Source: Trissonchulus latispiculum (Eukaryota > Nematoda > Enoplea > Enoplida > Ironidae). From it: a stretch of DNA of 64,000 nt. The stretch spans positions 1 through 64,000 of the forward strand of contig JASAND010000491.1 in assembly GCA_030248195.1 (NCBI GenBank), given 5' to 3'. The position numbers were made by a program, and so were the translations under genes. Shown here piece by piece: positions 1 through 11,749 of this stretch. The notes under the pieces were generated by a model. That model had not been told where the DNA came from. It saw only the letters and a list, made by a program, of their open reading frames with translations, and did no database searches. Position 1 is the stretch's first letter. The number at the start of each line of letters is the position of its first letter.

Positions 1-355
1 AAAAAGGTTCACTTTCCGAGTATATACGTTCAGAAAAACCAAACTTCACCTGCTGAAAATGCCCAGATCGTTCTAACACTGCGACAGAAAATTGCATTTT
101 TCCAAGCGTGACTTACACGGAAAAAAAAAACAAACGGACCTAACTTGCCCGGAAGCGAAAATTTTCAAAGTTGGAAATTTTGACCAAAACTTTTTTGCGA
201 CTTGTAGTACTCGTCGTGTAGATTCCAACGATACCAAAATTGTCCAGTTTCGTTGAGTATTTAGCTGGCACGGAGCTCGACCGGGTCTCCAAGGGCCGCA
301 CTGAGCCTTTTACACCCATATTATAGGGGAGCGCTCTCGCGCTCCCCTATAATAT
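1..355 (+). repeat. 3' end of a hairpin-terminated repeat element (family B)
   Basis: This stretch ends in a perfect palindrome at 318-355. It is recognisably the reverse complement of 35438-35710, and a diverged version lies at about 10320-10650. Shared landmarks are the run near CGGACCTAACTTG, the GGCACGGAGCTCG-like segment and the CCCATATTATAGGGG terminus. It is read as the last ~350 bp of a dispersed element whose left part lies outside the window. No protein is encoded. Confidence 0.6.
318..355. repeat. Perfect terminal hairpin, 17-bp stem and 4-nt loop
   Basis: The arms 318-334 and 339-355 are exact reverse complements around the loop TCTC. The arm begins ATATTATAGGGGAGCGC. The same ATATTATAGGGG...CCCCTATAATAT architecture with different inner bases marks the ends of related copies at 10613-10648, 35438-35475, 45099-45134 and 47436-47461. 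The fold is kept while the stem sequence drifts. Confidence 0.85.
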
Positions 356-1220
356 TGCCGATATCTTTCTACGTGTCTGTTTCTGTTTGCTACTATAAAC
401 AAATCAGACGTACATACACAAATTAACCGCTGCTCACAATTCACCAGTATATATAGTGTCCAAAGAAATCCGTATCTTCTTTGTAAGATAAAAATGAAAA
501 TTTGTAGCGGATTTTATTGCATTTTCTTGCAGTCTTCCAAAAAACTGTCGAGCCTGTGCTACGATTACGTGAGACACAAACATACCAAATACAATGCAAG
601 AGATTTCGCACTTGCGCACTGGGTTTGGACTTTCCACCACAAATTTCCGCACTTACGCATTTGCCGAAAAAAGGACCAAATGCAAAATAAAACTATGAAA
701 AAACCCTGCGAACATGCAATAGGAACCCTTAGCGGGGCAAGAGACAGCACCATCTCATATTTTCCAATGTGAAGCATTTTTTTTTGGCACAACCAATTCT
801 GCAAAGATTTGCGGAGTTAAAATATGCCTGAACAGTGGACACGAAAACACTATATTTTCACACACCCTACGGGATTTTTTGGGTGCTGAAATTTTTTGCC
901 TAAAAACAGGCAAATTTGTAAAAAAATTTCCGGCCTCGCTTTTTACCTAAAAATCTCTATTTTTAGCCCTAACTCCATGCATTTTTGAGAATTTTTAGCG
1001 TTTCTCCATGATAGTCCGCCAAACAATGCCCATTTTTGGCTCATGTTTGCAAAAAAAACTCCCGGGCCGGGGGAGAGGGCGAGATCCTCCGCCAAAAAAG
1101 CTCTAAAATACCCCCTGTAAAATATTATACGTATATATTAACAAAAAGCATAACCGAAGAAATGAGAGTATTAACCGAAAAAATAGGAAAACCAGCAACC
1201 ACATAATCACTAGCCTACAT

Positions 1221-1358
1221 GAATGGGCGTATCCAGGGAGGGGTTTTGGGGGTTGAAAAACCCTCCTTTTGGGTTGTATTTTATCAGTACTCCATTACAG
1301 TAATGTGTACATTTTTTGTCAAAACGACCCTCCTTTTAAAAATCCTGGATACGCCCCT
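1221..1358. mobile_element. Short non-autonomous hAT-like MITE
   Basis: The ends GGGCGTATCCAGG and CCTGGATACGCCC form terminal inverted repeats. They are flanked by GCCTACAT on the left and GCCTGCAT on the right, an 8-bp duplication with one mismatch, as expected for hAT transposition. It is about 138 bp and non-coding. The rest of 356-1645 shows no exon or RNA gene. Confidence 0.55.
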
Positions 1359-1645
1359 GCCTGCATTCAATGTAGGAAGCAAACTGGACAGGAGCTCATC
1401 TAAAAAACCACACACCCTAAACATTTGCACTGCTATCAGGGCTCCGATCCAACAAATCCTAAGCGATTACATCTCTGCTACTAGGTAAGTTTGGACTAAA
1501 AGTGAAATCATCACTAGGTACAAATGAATTGTGAACCGATGCGGGCATGGTTTACGAGAATTTAGGTCAAGTACAGTCACGGGAAGTCATCCATATAAGA
1601 CTCATACATGCATAATATGTTACGGTAGCCAGCCTAATAACTTAC

Positions 1646-1837
1646 AGTTGCATTAGTTTCTACTGTTGGGATAGCTGAGCCCATAGAAGTTTTGGTCCGC
1701 CACGAAGACGAAGACGAAGATCGTTTAGACGGATCCTGATCTCCAACACTCCGTCCAACGCCGGGAGTCGATGACGTCACGCCACCAATACGACTCACAG
1801 ACGATGAAGAAGACTTGTCCGCAGCCGGTGTCGAGCG
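1646..1837 (-). CDS. MYPT-like gene exon (Ser-rich, downstream of inhibitory site)
   Basis: This is a 192-nt, phase 0-0 exon of 64 codons beginning RSTPAADKSSSSS and ending TVETNAT. The acceptor is TTTCAG at 1838-1843 and the donor is ACT|GTAAGT, a consensus 5' splice site. It follows the RRSTQ-GIT segment, as the Ser-rich region does in other MYPT proteins. It is the leftmost exon seen; the coiled-coil C terminus must lie outside the window. Confidence 0.8.
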
Positions 1838-2098
1838 CTGAAATCATAAACACGCACTCAAAACAGAATAATCCACCGAGAACCGGATTCAGGGATTAAG
1901 GATTAAGCCGTTTTCCAGTAGGTCACTGAGTCATTGCCTGTTAAGTTAATAGTGTAATAATGGGCAGGTAAAAGACGTGCAAACAGAAAGGACGATCTCG
2001 CATTGCCACTGCCACTAAGAGAATCTTGTGTTTGAAACTTTTGTTAATTCATAGACCTTGAGACTATGTAATTTCTAATCAAAAAGGATTCTGCATAC

Positions 2099-2185
2099 CT
2101 TTGACTCGGAATCACATATCTCAGATGTACTATCTTTCCGACCAAATAAATCTTGAGCGTTCTGAATCTGTTCAGCCGTAATTCC
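2099..2185 (-). CDS. MYPT-like gene exon completing the inhibitory-site motif (GITAEQIQ...)
   Basis: This is an 87-nt, phase 0-0 exon of 29 codons starting GITAEQIQNAQDLFGRK. Joined to the exon at 2908-2998 it gives RRSTQ-GITAEQIQNAQ, aligning with RRSTQ-GVTLTDLQEAE of MYPT1. The acceptor is TATTTTAG and the donor is AAG|GTATGC. This match fixes gene identity independently of the ankyrin exons. Confidence 0.88.
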
Positions 2186-2336
2186 CTAAAATAGTTTAAG
2201 CATTCCAGCTATATACCAATGAATAAAGAAAGAATATTAAGTAAAATAATGTCAAAATTAATAAATGGTGATTCAAGAATGGATCATATTAGTTTGGCAA
2301 GCGTCCATGATTTTTCTTTTTGTAAAAGAAGAAAAC

Positions 2337-2755
2337 TAAGCCACTAGAGGGCTCCTCTTCTTGGCATTGCGTAACGGTGTTCCGACCACAATACGTTCCC
2401 CCGTTCGGGGGGGGGGGCAGGGTCGACCAAATCGACAGCGGTTACCCTACCGTTTGATGGGGGAGGGGGTGGTGGTCAACAGCCAATCAGATTGCAGAAA
2501 CCGCCCCTCCGCTTGTAGGGGGAGTCTAGCAAAGGATCACGGTAGTTACAGCTTATTTCCAAAAATGTCCCCGTTTGGTCTTAAATCGACCCCCTCCCCA
2601 AACGGAGACCACTTTCGGCTACCCCCCCCTCCCACCAAACGGAGGGGGTATATCTGTCGACCCCCCCCCCCGAAACGGGGGAACATTCGCGTTTTGCGGT
2701 GGGAGCACCGTTACGCAATGTCAAGAAGAAGAAGAGCCCTCTAGTGAGTGGCTTA
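2337..2755. mobile_element. Foldback/TIR element with poly-G/poly-C core, intronic
   Basis: The ends TAAGCCACTAGAGGGCTC and its complement at the right (GCCCTCTAGTGAGTGGCTTA, with a two-base slip) are inverted. The inversion extends through CATTGCGTAACGGTG. The interior is runs of G and C with no credible coding. It lies in the intron between the two exons that make the inhibitory phosphorylation site. Confidence 0.65.
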
Positions 2756-2907
2756 CTCTTCTTCTTAATAATAATGCAATTACGCAGTCTTGGTTTGACT
2801 CTTGGCTTGACAACTGGAACAGGAACACAGTAACTGTAAGTGTGGAGATCATACCGTTGAAGCCGTTATGATTCACGGCCGTGAACTTTGGACTAATATG
2901 GTCGTAC

Positions 2908-2998
2908 CTGGGTTGATCTCCTGGTTTCACGCTGCCTCTTCGCATGAGCCCGTCTTTCTGATTCAGATTCTTCGGAACGTTGAGGAGGTATGAATGAT
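2908..2998 (-). CDS. MYPT-like gene exon carrying the RRST inhibitory phosphorylation site
   Basis: This 91-nt exon supplies one base of a split Arg codon and then 30 codons ending AHAKRQRETRRSTQ. The threonine in RRSTQ corresponds to human MYPT1 Thr696, the site targeted by Rho kinase and ZIPK in the known family. The acceptor is TTATTTTAAG and the donor CAG|GTACGA. The preceding basic stretch ESERRAHAKRQRETRR is typical of MYPT. In the known family, kinase signalling here inhibits the phosphatase; that the site is used in this species is inferred. Confidence 0.9.
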
Positions 2999-3813
2999 CT
3001 TAAAATAACAAGACAATAATGAAGATAAACTTAGCTTTTGAAATTTTAATATCTTTCCCAATTCATTTAAGGATCCTACCGCATATAATTGGTTGTGACA
3101 GTGACCTTACCTCAGAGCTCTCAGAATACGTTCAATTCCTGTTATCTAACAAACAGTCTACGGCAATGATTACTTTATAAACAACGGCAAAATTTTATCC
3201 AATGAAGCTAATGGACAAGTTTCCAAATAGTCGTAGGGGTTTTTTTACATGGTGGGGGACCGATCTTTCCCGGAAATCGCCACCTTAACTGGATTTTTTG
3301 TCCCCCCTGGGATTTTGTGCGTGGCCAAGTTTTTGCCATAAATAAATTATCAAAAATGTTCCGGCATAATCAGAGATTTTCTAAAAAAGACTTTTAGCTT
3401 AAAATTAGACGTTTCAGAACTTTTGCGTTTCCGATGCCAAACTAATTCTTGGCTTTCCTCAAAAACTTAGCATTCAGGATTCCTGCACCCTTCGCACTGC
3501 GTGGGCAGCCGTAACGAAATACTGGAACCTCCAGTGGTTGCAAGAAGAATTTTCAGTGAAAAAGGGACCAACGACAACTTGGCTCAAACCGATATAATTA
3601 ATAAAAACCAAACCAAATAAAACATTTCTGCTAAACAAAGTTATATAAAGCAAACTTAATTTCCATATTAAAAGTTAACTAACTTTAACAGAACATAACT
3701 ACAAACAAAGTGTTAAAAGGTTAGCAAGACAAAATTGCGGCAACGTAACAAGCGAGTGTGTAACATAATAACAGATTATATCTTCTACTTCTACACTCTG
3801 TGTGACAACTGAC
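2999..3813. other. Intron, no recognised feature
   Basis: AT-rich intronic DNA. No splice-flanked open segment, structured RNA or paired repeat ends were seen. Confidence 0.5.
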
Positions 3814-4242
3814 CTAGTGGGAACAGTCCTTCGTTGATTGGACATAAGCAGCCAGGGAGGCGTGGCAGACTGAGTCTGCGATGTTCGCCAACTGCTAGAA
3901 CTAATCGGATGCGGACTAGACTGGCTGGTCGCAGTTCCTCGCGCAGCAGCATCCAGCGAAGATCTGTGAATCGACAGTGATGCTGTCGGAGTAGCTGCCG
4001 ACAATTTTCGATGCGTATGAAAATCGGAGGATGATCTAGAACTCACAGGGCTACTACTAAGACCAGTACTGGACTCCACAGTAGCACTGCGAGATAATAA
4101 TGGTCGACCCCTCAAATAGGATAAAGAAGAAGACGAAGAAGAAGAAGAAGAGTGTTTCGTAGCAGATGCAGACACAGCAGAGGCCGCTCCGACTGTCGTT
4201 GTCGCTGGTGCAGTGACTAGAAGACCATCCTGGGCTGAGTGC
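3814..4242 (-). CDS. MYPT-like gene exon, 429 nt, Ser/Thr-rich linker
   Basis: The exon starts with one base completing a Val codon, then HSAQDGLLVTAPATTT, and ends at MSNQRRTVPTR with a split Arg codon. It includes a run of nine or more serines from TCT/TCG codons. The acceptor is TTTTTAAAG and the donor ACTAG|GTCAGT. The phase (2 in, 2 out) matches both neighbours. The region is low-complexity and probably disordered. QRRTVPT is a basophilic-kinase-like motif just upstream of RRST; its use is not established. Confidence 0.82.
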
Positions 4243-5112
4243 CTTTAAAAATAAATTAGACAAAAACAAACTAAAGCGGCACAATTCATCAATTAAACCC
4301 AAAAGCAAACAACGATGACAAAAAGGCAACCAAAAGGAAAATCTCACAGTGTTAAATAAATGAGGAACAGGCAATATGCATGACTAAAACTGCAGCCTGC
4401 GCCTGCAACCAGTGACAGTTACGTAAGCAATTTTAACGACACAATAACCTTCTGCAGTAGTTTAAAATACGAAGAGTTGAGGCACTATAAGTCCTTCTCA
4501 ATTTCACAATAAACAATTTAATAATTTAATAAAAAGATTAGCAAACCCTACTCTCCCTCCCAGAGTCGTAAATTTAGCGGAAAATTCCTTAGAAGTCATC
4601 ATACGGCTTTTCAACCCCCTCGCTAATCCAACAAGCTACTAGAAAAATACCCAGTTTGGGCAAGCAAATAGGGTTGTCTTTTTGTGATCTAATCCACCAC
4701 AAATTTTCATTTTAAATTACGTATATACGTGGAAACACTCCATTCTAGAACATTTAAAAACAACTTTGACTATATGATGGAATCGTTACTTTGTAAAAAG
4801 TTTACTCACCCAACCCAAGCTGATGAAAACATTGAAAACTAGCATTTTTATTTCAGTTTACTTACAGAGTACCAGTGCGAAAATATATATAAAAAGCCTT
4901 AAATGAATCTGTTCAAACAAAAGATAACCTCAACAACTTAATTTACAACAAACTGAGGCTTTATTTAGTAGGCGCATAATCAAAAAACTGCAAATTAATA
5001 AGTGATAATAAAAAGACCAACCAACGTGCAAAGTTAAAACGAATCCAGGCAATAAAAGTGGTTAATAATTGAATACTGTAACAACTGCAGAAATAATAAC
5101 CCTCAAACTTAC
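4243..5112. other. Intron, no recognised feature
   Basis: AT-rich intronic sequence with no convincing exon, RNA gene or transposon terminus. Confidence 0.5.
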
Positions 5113-5168
5113 ACGCGGCGGTTAACCACAATTGGTTCGTTCGGATTTTCTCTTCGCCACTTCACAAC
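5113..5168 (-). CDS. MYPT-like gene small exon (VVKWRRENPNEPIVVNRR)
   Basis: This is a 56-nt exon encoding VVKWRRENPNEPIVVNRR plus two bases of the next codon. It was found because the larger exons on either side do not share a phase; this segment restores it exactly (0 in, 2 out). The acceptor is TATTTATTTCAG and the donor CGCGT|GTAAGT. No homologous motif was recognised beyond its basic character. Confidence 0.72.
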
Positions 5169-5555
5169 CTGAAATAAATATACCATGTTATCCCAACACA
5201 TGTAAGTCGTCTTCCCCAGAACTTCGAACGACAAAATACCGCTCATAACTCTGTAGCCACTACTATATACAACTTAAATCATGTTAGTACGAAGTAAAAA
5301 TCATCACAAGCGGGACCACATGCAAATACGCATCATATCACAAAAGCTAAAACTGGCCTAAAACACAATGCTGGACGATTTCTATAGTATGGAGACACAA
5401 CCAGATCGCATCATTCAGTTGTTACGGCAAAATTATGCAAAAAGACTTGCAAACGTTTTTCAGGGTAGTGCATTCATAAAAAATTGTTTCCAATAATCCC
5501 CGAAAACCAGACATTCACCTTCAGCTTATTCATTCTTCAAACAATCAGTATATAC
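5169..5555. other. Intron, nothing recognised
   Basis: A short AT-rich intron with no repeat ends or coding segment detected. Confidence 0.5.
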
Positions 5556-5840
5556 CTCAGAACGTCCCTGGCTTGCCAAGAAAGGAGAATTTCTCAACAG
5601 CTGTCCAGTAACAATTCCACCTCCCCCACTTCCAACTGGAGACGACATGGCGGTGCTGCTTTCCGACTCAGTCTTGGGAGAAGCAGCAACCTTGCCAGTC
5701 AGAAGCCAAGTTGGCTTGGCACTTTTCTCGTGCCCAGGCGAACCGGAGGAAGCCAGACTGCTTTTGTCCGTTTCCACTGGAGACGGAAAATCGAAGTGAG
5801 AAGAACCAGGAGCTACAGCAGTGGTAGTGGTGGTAGTAGA
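5556..5840 (-). CDS. MYPT-like gene exon, 285 nt, Ser/Gly/Thr-rich linker
   Basis: A phase 0-0 exon of 95 codons from STTTTTTAVAPGSS to SPFLASQGRSE. The acceptor is TTTCTACAG and the donor GAG|GTATAT. It is low complexity with a GSGGGG tract and SPxxxK-type phosphorylatable sites. It follows the 540-nt exon directly in phase across an ~11 kb intron. Confidence 0.82.
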
Positions 5841-6263
5841 CTGTAGAAACTGCAAAACGCAAACTGATGCAGTTTCTTGGTATTGCCATTGCAATAATGC
5901 ATTCACACAAACGTACAATAATGCATAGCTCAGATGCATAAACACAGCAAAACACAAAAATTCTGTTAGCACATTTATTCACTGGTCAAAAGGTTATTCC
6001 TGCAACAAATCGTAAAAGCAAAATTAAAAATTACAATTTGGAAATTTCGCATGATAAAATCGGCATTCTGCGCATGCTCGCCTAATACAGTGAAATATTC
6101 AAAACTGCTCCAGTAATTATATTCAATGAGGAACAGCTCTGCCCTCTCGAGCTTGCAAGCCACAGCTAGCTATTATTTATAATGCTCAAGCATTATACGT
6201 CGTCAAAAAGCGAAAACGCAAAGGATTATGAAAGCTTTCTAATGAATACAATACTGACTTGCA

Positions 6264-6608
6264 TTGGGCTTTCTTTAGTGGGGGGTGGGGGGGCGCCCCC
6301 CACTTTTCAATTTTTGAGCCCTGTGGGGGCGCCCCCCCCCACTTTTCACTTTTTGAGTCCCCTCCACTTTTTTTGGGCTCCCCTCCCACCACCAAACGGA
6401 GCCCAGAAAATGCCAAGTTTAAAGGACTTTTGGTCAAAAATCGTCTATTTTGGTACTAAAACTTGATTTTTGAGCACTTTTCAGCTGAGTTGTAGCAGTA
6501 TAGGTGGAAACACGCCTTGTTTATGGTGATTTTAGCGTTTTAGCCCATTTTATGCCCCCCCCACTTTTGGTCTTGCTCCCCCACTTTTTTGGCCTAGATA
6601 AAACCCAG
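6264..6608. mobile_element. Poly-G/poly-C MITE (TGGGCTTT...AAACCCA termini)
   Basis: The left end TGGGCTTTCTTTAGTGGGG and right end GGCCTAGATAAAACCCA are inverted in outline. The inner ends are long G and C runs, and the middle contains AAAATCGTCTATTTTGGTACT. The family also occurs at 37537-37973, where its borders are certain. The flanking bases TGCA match on both sides, so a short target duplication is plausible. Confidence 0.6.
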
Positions 6609-7000
6609 TGCAGTGGCTAGTCAGCTGTCAGAAATTGTGTAAATCTGATAGAAACTTCGCCTAAGGATGATTTGTGAAAATGGTTTCACGACGCTTAATA
6701 TAATTTAGAATGTTTGGGTATGTTTAAATTTGTTTCAATCGCCTGCAAAGAACATGGTATGTACTCAACGGGATTCACCATTACAAACTTATTATTATAG
6801 GCATTACTTCACTTCAGAGCACACAACATTTATGCGTCAAAGAATGGTTTCATGATTGGTCAGGGCCTGAGGGATTAGGGCCGAAAGACTTTGACCAATT
6901 ATGTAAGTTGTTCTTGATCACAGAAAATCCCATTTTACCAATTTCTGATTATGTAATAATGTCTATATATGTGGTTTTGCTATTTCTGTAGAATACATAA

Positions 7001-7389
7001 TATCAAGAGTACATAATAATAATAATAATAAGAGTATGCCACTAGGCAAGCTCTATGTTATCAGAGCAAAAACTATGCTCTGCACGCTAACGGCCCCCCC
7101 CCCGCAAATTAGACCCTTCACTTCAAAGAATTTTGTGCGCTATGTTTGTGTTCTAAAGCTCGAAGCAGGCACAAAATTCGCGCACGCACTGCTTGTGTTT
7201 TTGAGCTTAAGCACATAAACACAGAACGAGTGAGCGTACTCCCGTTTCGACTAGGTACTGATTTGCGGGGGGGGGGGTCACTAGAGTCTGATTTGCGGGG
7301 GGGGGGGCCGTTAGCGTGCAGAGCATAGTTTTTGCTGATAACATAGAGCTTGCCTAGTGGCATACTCTTATTATTATGTACTCTTGATA
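7001..7389. mobile_element. Foldback MITE with ~100-bp terminal inverted repeats
   Basis: The left arm starts TATCAAGAGTACATAATAAT and includes GAGTATGCCACTAGGCAAGC. The right arm is its near-perfect complement, ending GTACTCTTGATA. The arms close on G/C runs around a short spacer. It is non-coding; translated reading frames here are mirror images of one another, confirming the palindrome. Confidence 0.8.
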
Positions 7390-8261
7390 ATAGTATTGGT
7401 ATAAATAATGAATGTACGTAATGTTAGTTATTTTACAGTTATGATTTTGTTCAGTCGTGAAAAATGTAGAATTTGTACTTTACTTATATGCAGTCCTCGT
7501 GCGCACCAATTTTGGAAAAGTAGGAATAAAAGTAGGAATTTTCTTCAAAAAAGTAGGAAAAAGTGGAACAAAAAGTAGGAATTTTGCAAAAAAGTAGGAA
7601 TTTTAAAGTAGAAATTTTTCCAAAAATTATGACTTTTAACATAGGTAATTGTTGAAGTTGAAGTTAGTTACATAGTAACTTGATTGTGTTAAGTGCACTC
7701 TATTTTAGAAAACCCCTATCTATGCACTTTGACGTTTAACCGAAAAACTGGAAAGGCATCAAAGCAATTGATTTCTATGTGATATTATTATTATTATTAC
7801 ATTACTACAATACGATTATTACACATTGCTTGAAAAATTATATAATTTCCGATAATGCTCCATTCCAATATCTTTAAATTTACGCATACACATTTTTTGT
7901 GCATAAATTAGTCTATTAAATTCTCAAAATTCGCTAAATTCCTAGAAGCAGGATTAGGACCAACTAAACCCTCTTCCACATCTCACATCTGACCGCTTCA
8001 CCCAAATTCCTTGAACAGCATAACATTATTCCGCTCATATGACGGACCTATATACTTGTTTTTCTTTAACCTTAACCAAATCTAACTTTTTGTTCATTTT
8101 TAAAATTTGTTCTTTTCCAAGAAATGCGTTCTAAAGAACACAATTTTGGAACAAAAACTGGGCAGTTGACGCTTTTCATGCCAAGCTGACGAGAAAAACT
8201 TAACATCAACCCAAGTTTATCAAGTAAAATACTTCCAAAATCCAACCAGATCTTTAAAATA

Positions 8262-9013
8262 AAAAGGTTGTAAAATCAACAGAGGACTAGTTTAAAAAAT
8301 GCTTAATATGGGGGCTAGGTTCAAAAAGGAAGAGGACTAGGTTGTGGGCGAATTAATATGGGCACAGCTTCGCCGAGCAACCCATATTCGCGGACTGACA
8401 AATTTATATACTACGTATTACATATGTATATAGTGTTCAGTTTTAGTTACCAGTGTTTACCAGTGTTCAGTTTTAGTTACGGTGCGTAAATAATAATATA
8501 CAACTATGATAAACGAGTTTTAGCGGAAGCAAACATTTCTTTCGATAAACTCTTAATATTTACTGTGCATTTTAACCATTGATAAGAAAACTCTATATTT
8601 CAACAATAATTTCAGGACTCTCTCCGACGATCTTCTATTTCTATTGAACCGTTAGCGTTACAATCATAGCCTTGGTTCTTTCTAGTTGCTTGCCGTAGTC
8701 CAGTACAACCAAATTACTATATAGTTTACGTATATATAAGCAAGCAACTTGCAGCGATTGTTTAACTGCTGGAATTGTTATTATTGACTGACAATAATGG
8801 CATTGTATATGACAATCGCCATGGTGAAGCGTGAAAGCCCGCGAATATGGGTTGCTCGGCGAAGCTGTGCCCATATTAATTCGCCCACAACCTAGTCCTC
8901 TTCCTTTTTTGAACCTAGCCCCCATATTAAGCATTTTTTAGACTAGTCCTCTGTTGATTTTACAACCTCGCCATCACCCATATTACTTTTTCATGCTCCA
9001 AAGGAGCATTTTT
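8262..9013. mobile_element. Palindromic element, family A (ATATGGGTTG...CAACCCATAT arms)
   Basis: The left arm (8262-8399: AACAGAGGACTAG, CTTAATATGGGGGCTAGG, GCGAATTAATATGGGC) is repeated in inverse at 8841-8965. The right side extends to a small hairpin ATGCTCC-AAA-GGAGCAT and TTTTTATTACTTGTCC. The core of about 440 bp is unique and non-coding. Related arms lie at 37316-37497 and 45388-45572. Confidence 0.7.
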
Positions 9014-9229
9014 ATTACTTGTCCTTCTGTCATTTTAAAGGATCCCTTTCCAGCAATACGGCAATGGATACAAGGAGCTTGAACAGTGCCGTAGGTAGAG
9101 CAGAGAAGTGATTATATAATTATAAGTGCCACAGAATTCTAACCTCCGCCCCAAGCTTCGGCCGCTGCAACCTCTGATTGTGGGTGGTTGGTGGTATATA
9201 AGGAGAAAACCTTTTCGCCTCGCCAAAGA

Positions 9230-9880
9230 CTTCGACAGTATGCCCATCGTGTTCAGCGACACGGATTTACTGTATGGGTACCGCCAGAGGGCCGAAAAAC
9301 ACTGTTTTAGAGGTTTGACCACTGGTCCATAGGCCCATAGACCGTAGTGACCATTGGTCACTTCCCTCGATTTCGGCAATATGCCCAATGAAACGAGCGT
9401 AGTCGATTTACTATATATGCCCCCAACCAAAACGCCGAAAACGCTGTTTAAAGGGGTTTGACCACTGGTCAATAGACCTCATAGACAGTAGTGACCACTG
9501 GTCACTTCCCTCGATTTCGGCAATATGCCCAATGAAACGAGCGTAGTCGATTTACTATATATGCCCCCAACCAAAACGCCGAAAACGCTGTTTAAAGGGG
9601 TTTAACCACAGGTCAATAGAACCCATAGACCGTAGTGACCACTGGTCACTTCCCTCGATTTCGGCAAGATGCCCAATGAAACGAGCGTAGTCGATTTACT
9701 ATATATGCCCCCAACCAAAACGCCGAAAAACGCTGTTTAAAGGGGTTTGACCACTGGTCACTTCCCTCGATTTCGGCAATATGTCCATTGAAACGAGCGT
9801 AGTCGATTTACTATATGTGCCCCCAACTAAAACCCCGAAAAATGCTGTTTATAGTGAGTTTTCCCTACTTTGACCCTGGG
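9230..9880 (+). repeat. 144-bp tandem repeat array
   Basis: The landmark TTCGGCAATATGCCC recurs at 9372, 9516, 9660 and 9772. The spacings are 144, 144 and 112 bp, the last repeat missing about 32 bp. Each unit contains TGACCACTGGTCA, a near-perfect palindrome, and CGAGCGTAGTCGATTTACTATA. The array lies upstream of a family B hairpin terminus. Confidence 0.85.
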
Positions 9881-10648
9881 CGAGGAACCACGGGAGCCAT
9901 GCTGACCAGTGGTCACTTCGGGCGGTATCGGTAGTATGCTCATCGTTTTCAGCGACCCCGATTTACTATATGTGGTTACCACTCCAAGGCCGAAAAACGC
10001 CAATTTTAGTGACTTTTAGGCCAATTCTAGTAAAAGTGGGACATAAAAACTTTTCGCTAAAACAGGTGAGATAATGCAAAGTTTGGGCCTATCTCCTGAA
10101 AGCTACAGAGCGAAATTAAAAAATCCCCCTCGTTACTTTGTGCGCATAGTCCGAAATATTCAAATAAAATAAACCAAACCGATCTAGCTGCTAGCCTGTG
10201 AAAAAAAGTTGATTTCAACCGAAGTGCCAAAATAGCGAAAGTCCGATTTTGGGGCCTTGGCACAGAGCCAAAGTTGGCCGAGTGCCAAAATGACCTTCGT
10301 TTGATAGCATGGGGGGATACTGTCTACCAACATATCATAGTAGCATTGGACCAAAATGCCCACATCGTTCCAACACTTCGCTAGAAAATGCACTTCCAAT
10401 AAGCGTTATTAACCGAGAAAAAAACAACCACACGGTAACTCTCGCCTAGTGCAAAATTTCGAAGTTCCGAATTTTAACCAAAGGTATGGTGGTACTTGTA
10501 GTACTACTCGAGTACTTTACGATGGTAACATTTTTATCCCTCCCGGACCTCTAATTAGCTGGCACCAGGCCAACACTGTCTCCAGAGGGCCGCGCAGACG
10601 CCTTTATACCCATATTATGTAGGGGCGCTATCGCGCCCCTACATAATA
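9881..10648 (+). repeat. Family B element 3' region with terminal hairpin
   Basis: A diverged copy of the sequence at 1-355, ending in a perfect hairpin: arms 10613-10628 and 10633-10648, loop TATC, stem TATTATGTAGGGGCGC. The stem differs from the 318-355 stem at several bases, but both arms changed together. Such paired change suggests the fold is maintained by selection or is regenerated during copying. Confidence 0.65.
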
Positions 10649-11749
10649 CTGGAAAAAAAATCTTCGGATTGAAATGTGTCGGTTCTAGCTATGCTACGCA
10701 AAGCTATCTGCAAGAATAAGAAACTTACCGGGCAAAAATCAAAAACCAAATTTAAAAATTTCAAGTTGATTGTTTTTGGATTCTGGTTATTTAAATTCGT
10801 TCCTGTGTTTGCTGCATTAGACATCACAATGTGATGATCATCACCCGACGGTGCAAAGCGTTAGCCAGGAAACTGGCCCCGTATGGTTGATCAAAAACAA
10901 CTCAACCAAGTTGCCAGAAGGAGTCTCAAAGCCTGGTCGACATCACGACGGCTGACGTTTAATGCTTTTCAGAAAATGCTCCGTCGGCGTCGGCGTTGCT
11001 ATATTTGGCGGCTAGCCCGAGAAGCAGCACACAGCACAAGTCTTCCATGCAAAAACAACGGCATGGCAGCCTTTGGACCAAAGTGAGACAAGCTACAAGT
11101 AATGCTGTTCTATAATATAGCCAACACGGGTGGAAGCACAGCGATTGCGATGCGAAACTGCCTTGAAATTAGTACTGTGCAAGCATTGTGGCAATTTTCA
11201 GCACAATATATATACGTAGCCCTCTTCTTTTAGACTTGCCCTTCATAAAGCACTACAAGAAGTATATATAATTCTAGCACGAGACTATATATACTCAACG
11301 TTAAACATATAAACGGAGAGCAGTTCTGAACAAAATGGACCAGCCTAGTCTTGTTGCGCAAACACATGTCACGGCCTGCAGAATAAAAAATGTTCTAAGA
11401 GTGTATCTTTTCAGCGAGTAAGGTAAGCACTAAAATCAAACTGGCGCGAAGTTTTCGTAAAATTAAGCAGAAAACTAAAGTTAATATATAATAAAATTTA
11501 CCAGCCTAGGAAAAAAGTAGGAAAAAGTAGGAATTTTTGGCCCCAAATAGGAAAAAGTAGGAATCTGGAAAAAAGTAGGAAAAAAGTAGGAAAAGTAGGA
11601 ACCGCACGAGCACTGTTATATGTTCAAAGTTTGTTGATATGTAACGTTTAAATTTAGTGTGGTTGTATCTCTGGATCTTGTGTTTGTTAAAATTCATACC
11701 TGGCTGTATTTTCAAAGTTTTTAACTGTTGTACTTTATTTTGTAAATAC

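Larger units (their letters stand above)
7491..11615. mobile_element. 4.1-kb composite element with hAT-like ends inserted in the Penelope-like element
   Basis: The left end CAGTCCTCGTGCG and right end CGCACGAGCACTG are inverted, followed inward on both sides by repeated AAAAGTAGGAA blocks. The flanks TTATATG (7484-7490) and TTATATG (11616-11622) match over 7 bp, close to the 8 bp expected for hAT. No transposase is readable. It contains a family A palindrome, a 144-bp array and a family B hairpin end. The interval 10649-11500 has nothing else recognisable. Confidence 0.55.

Noticed and set aside
10883..11086. Arg-rich 67-codon plus-strand frame
   Set aside because: No motif, no splice context, within a transposon composite.
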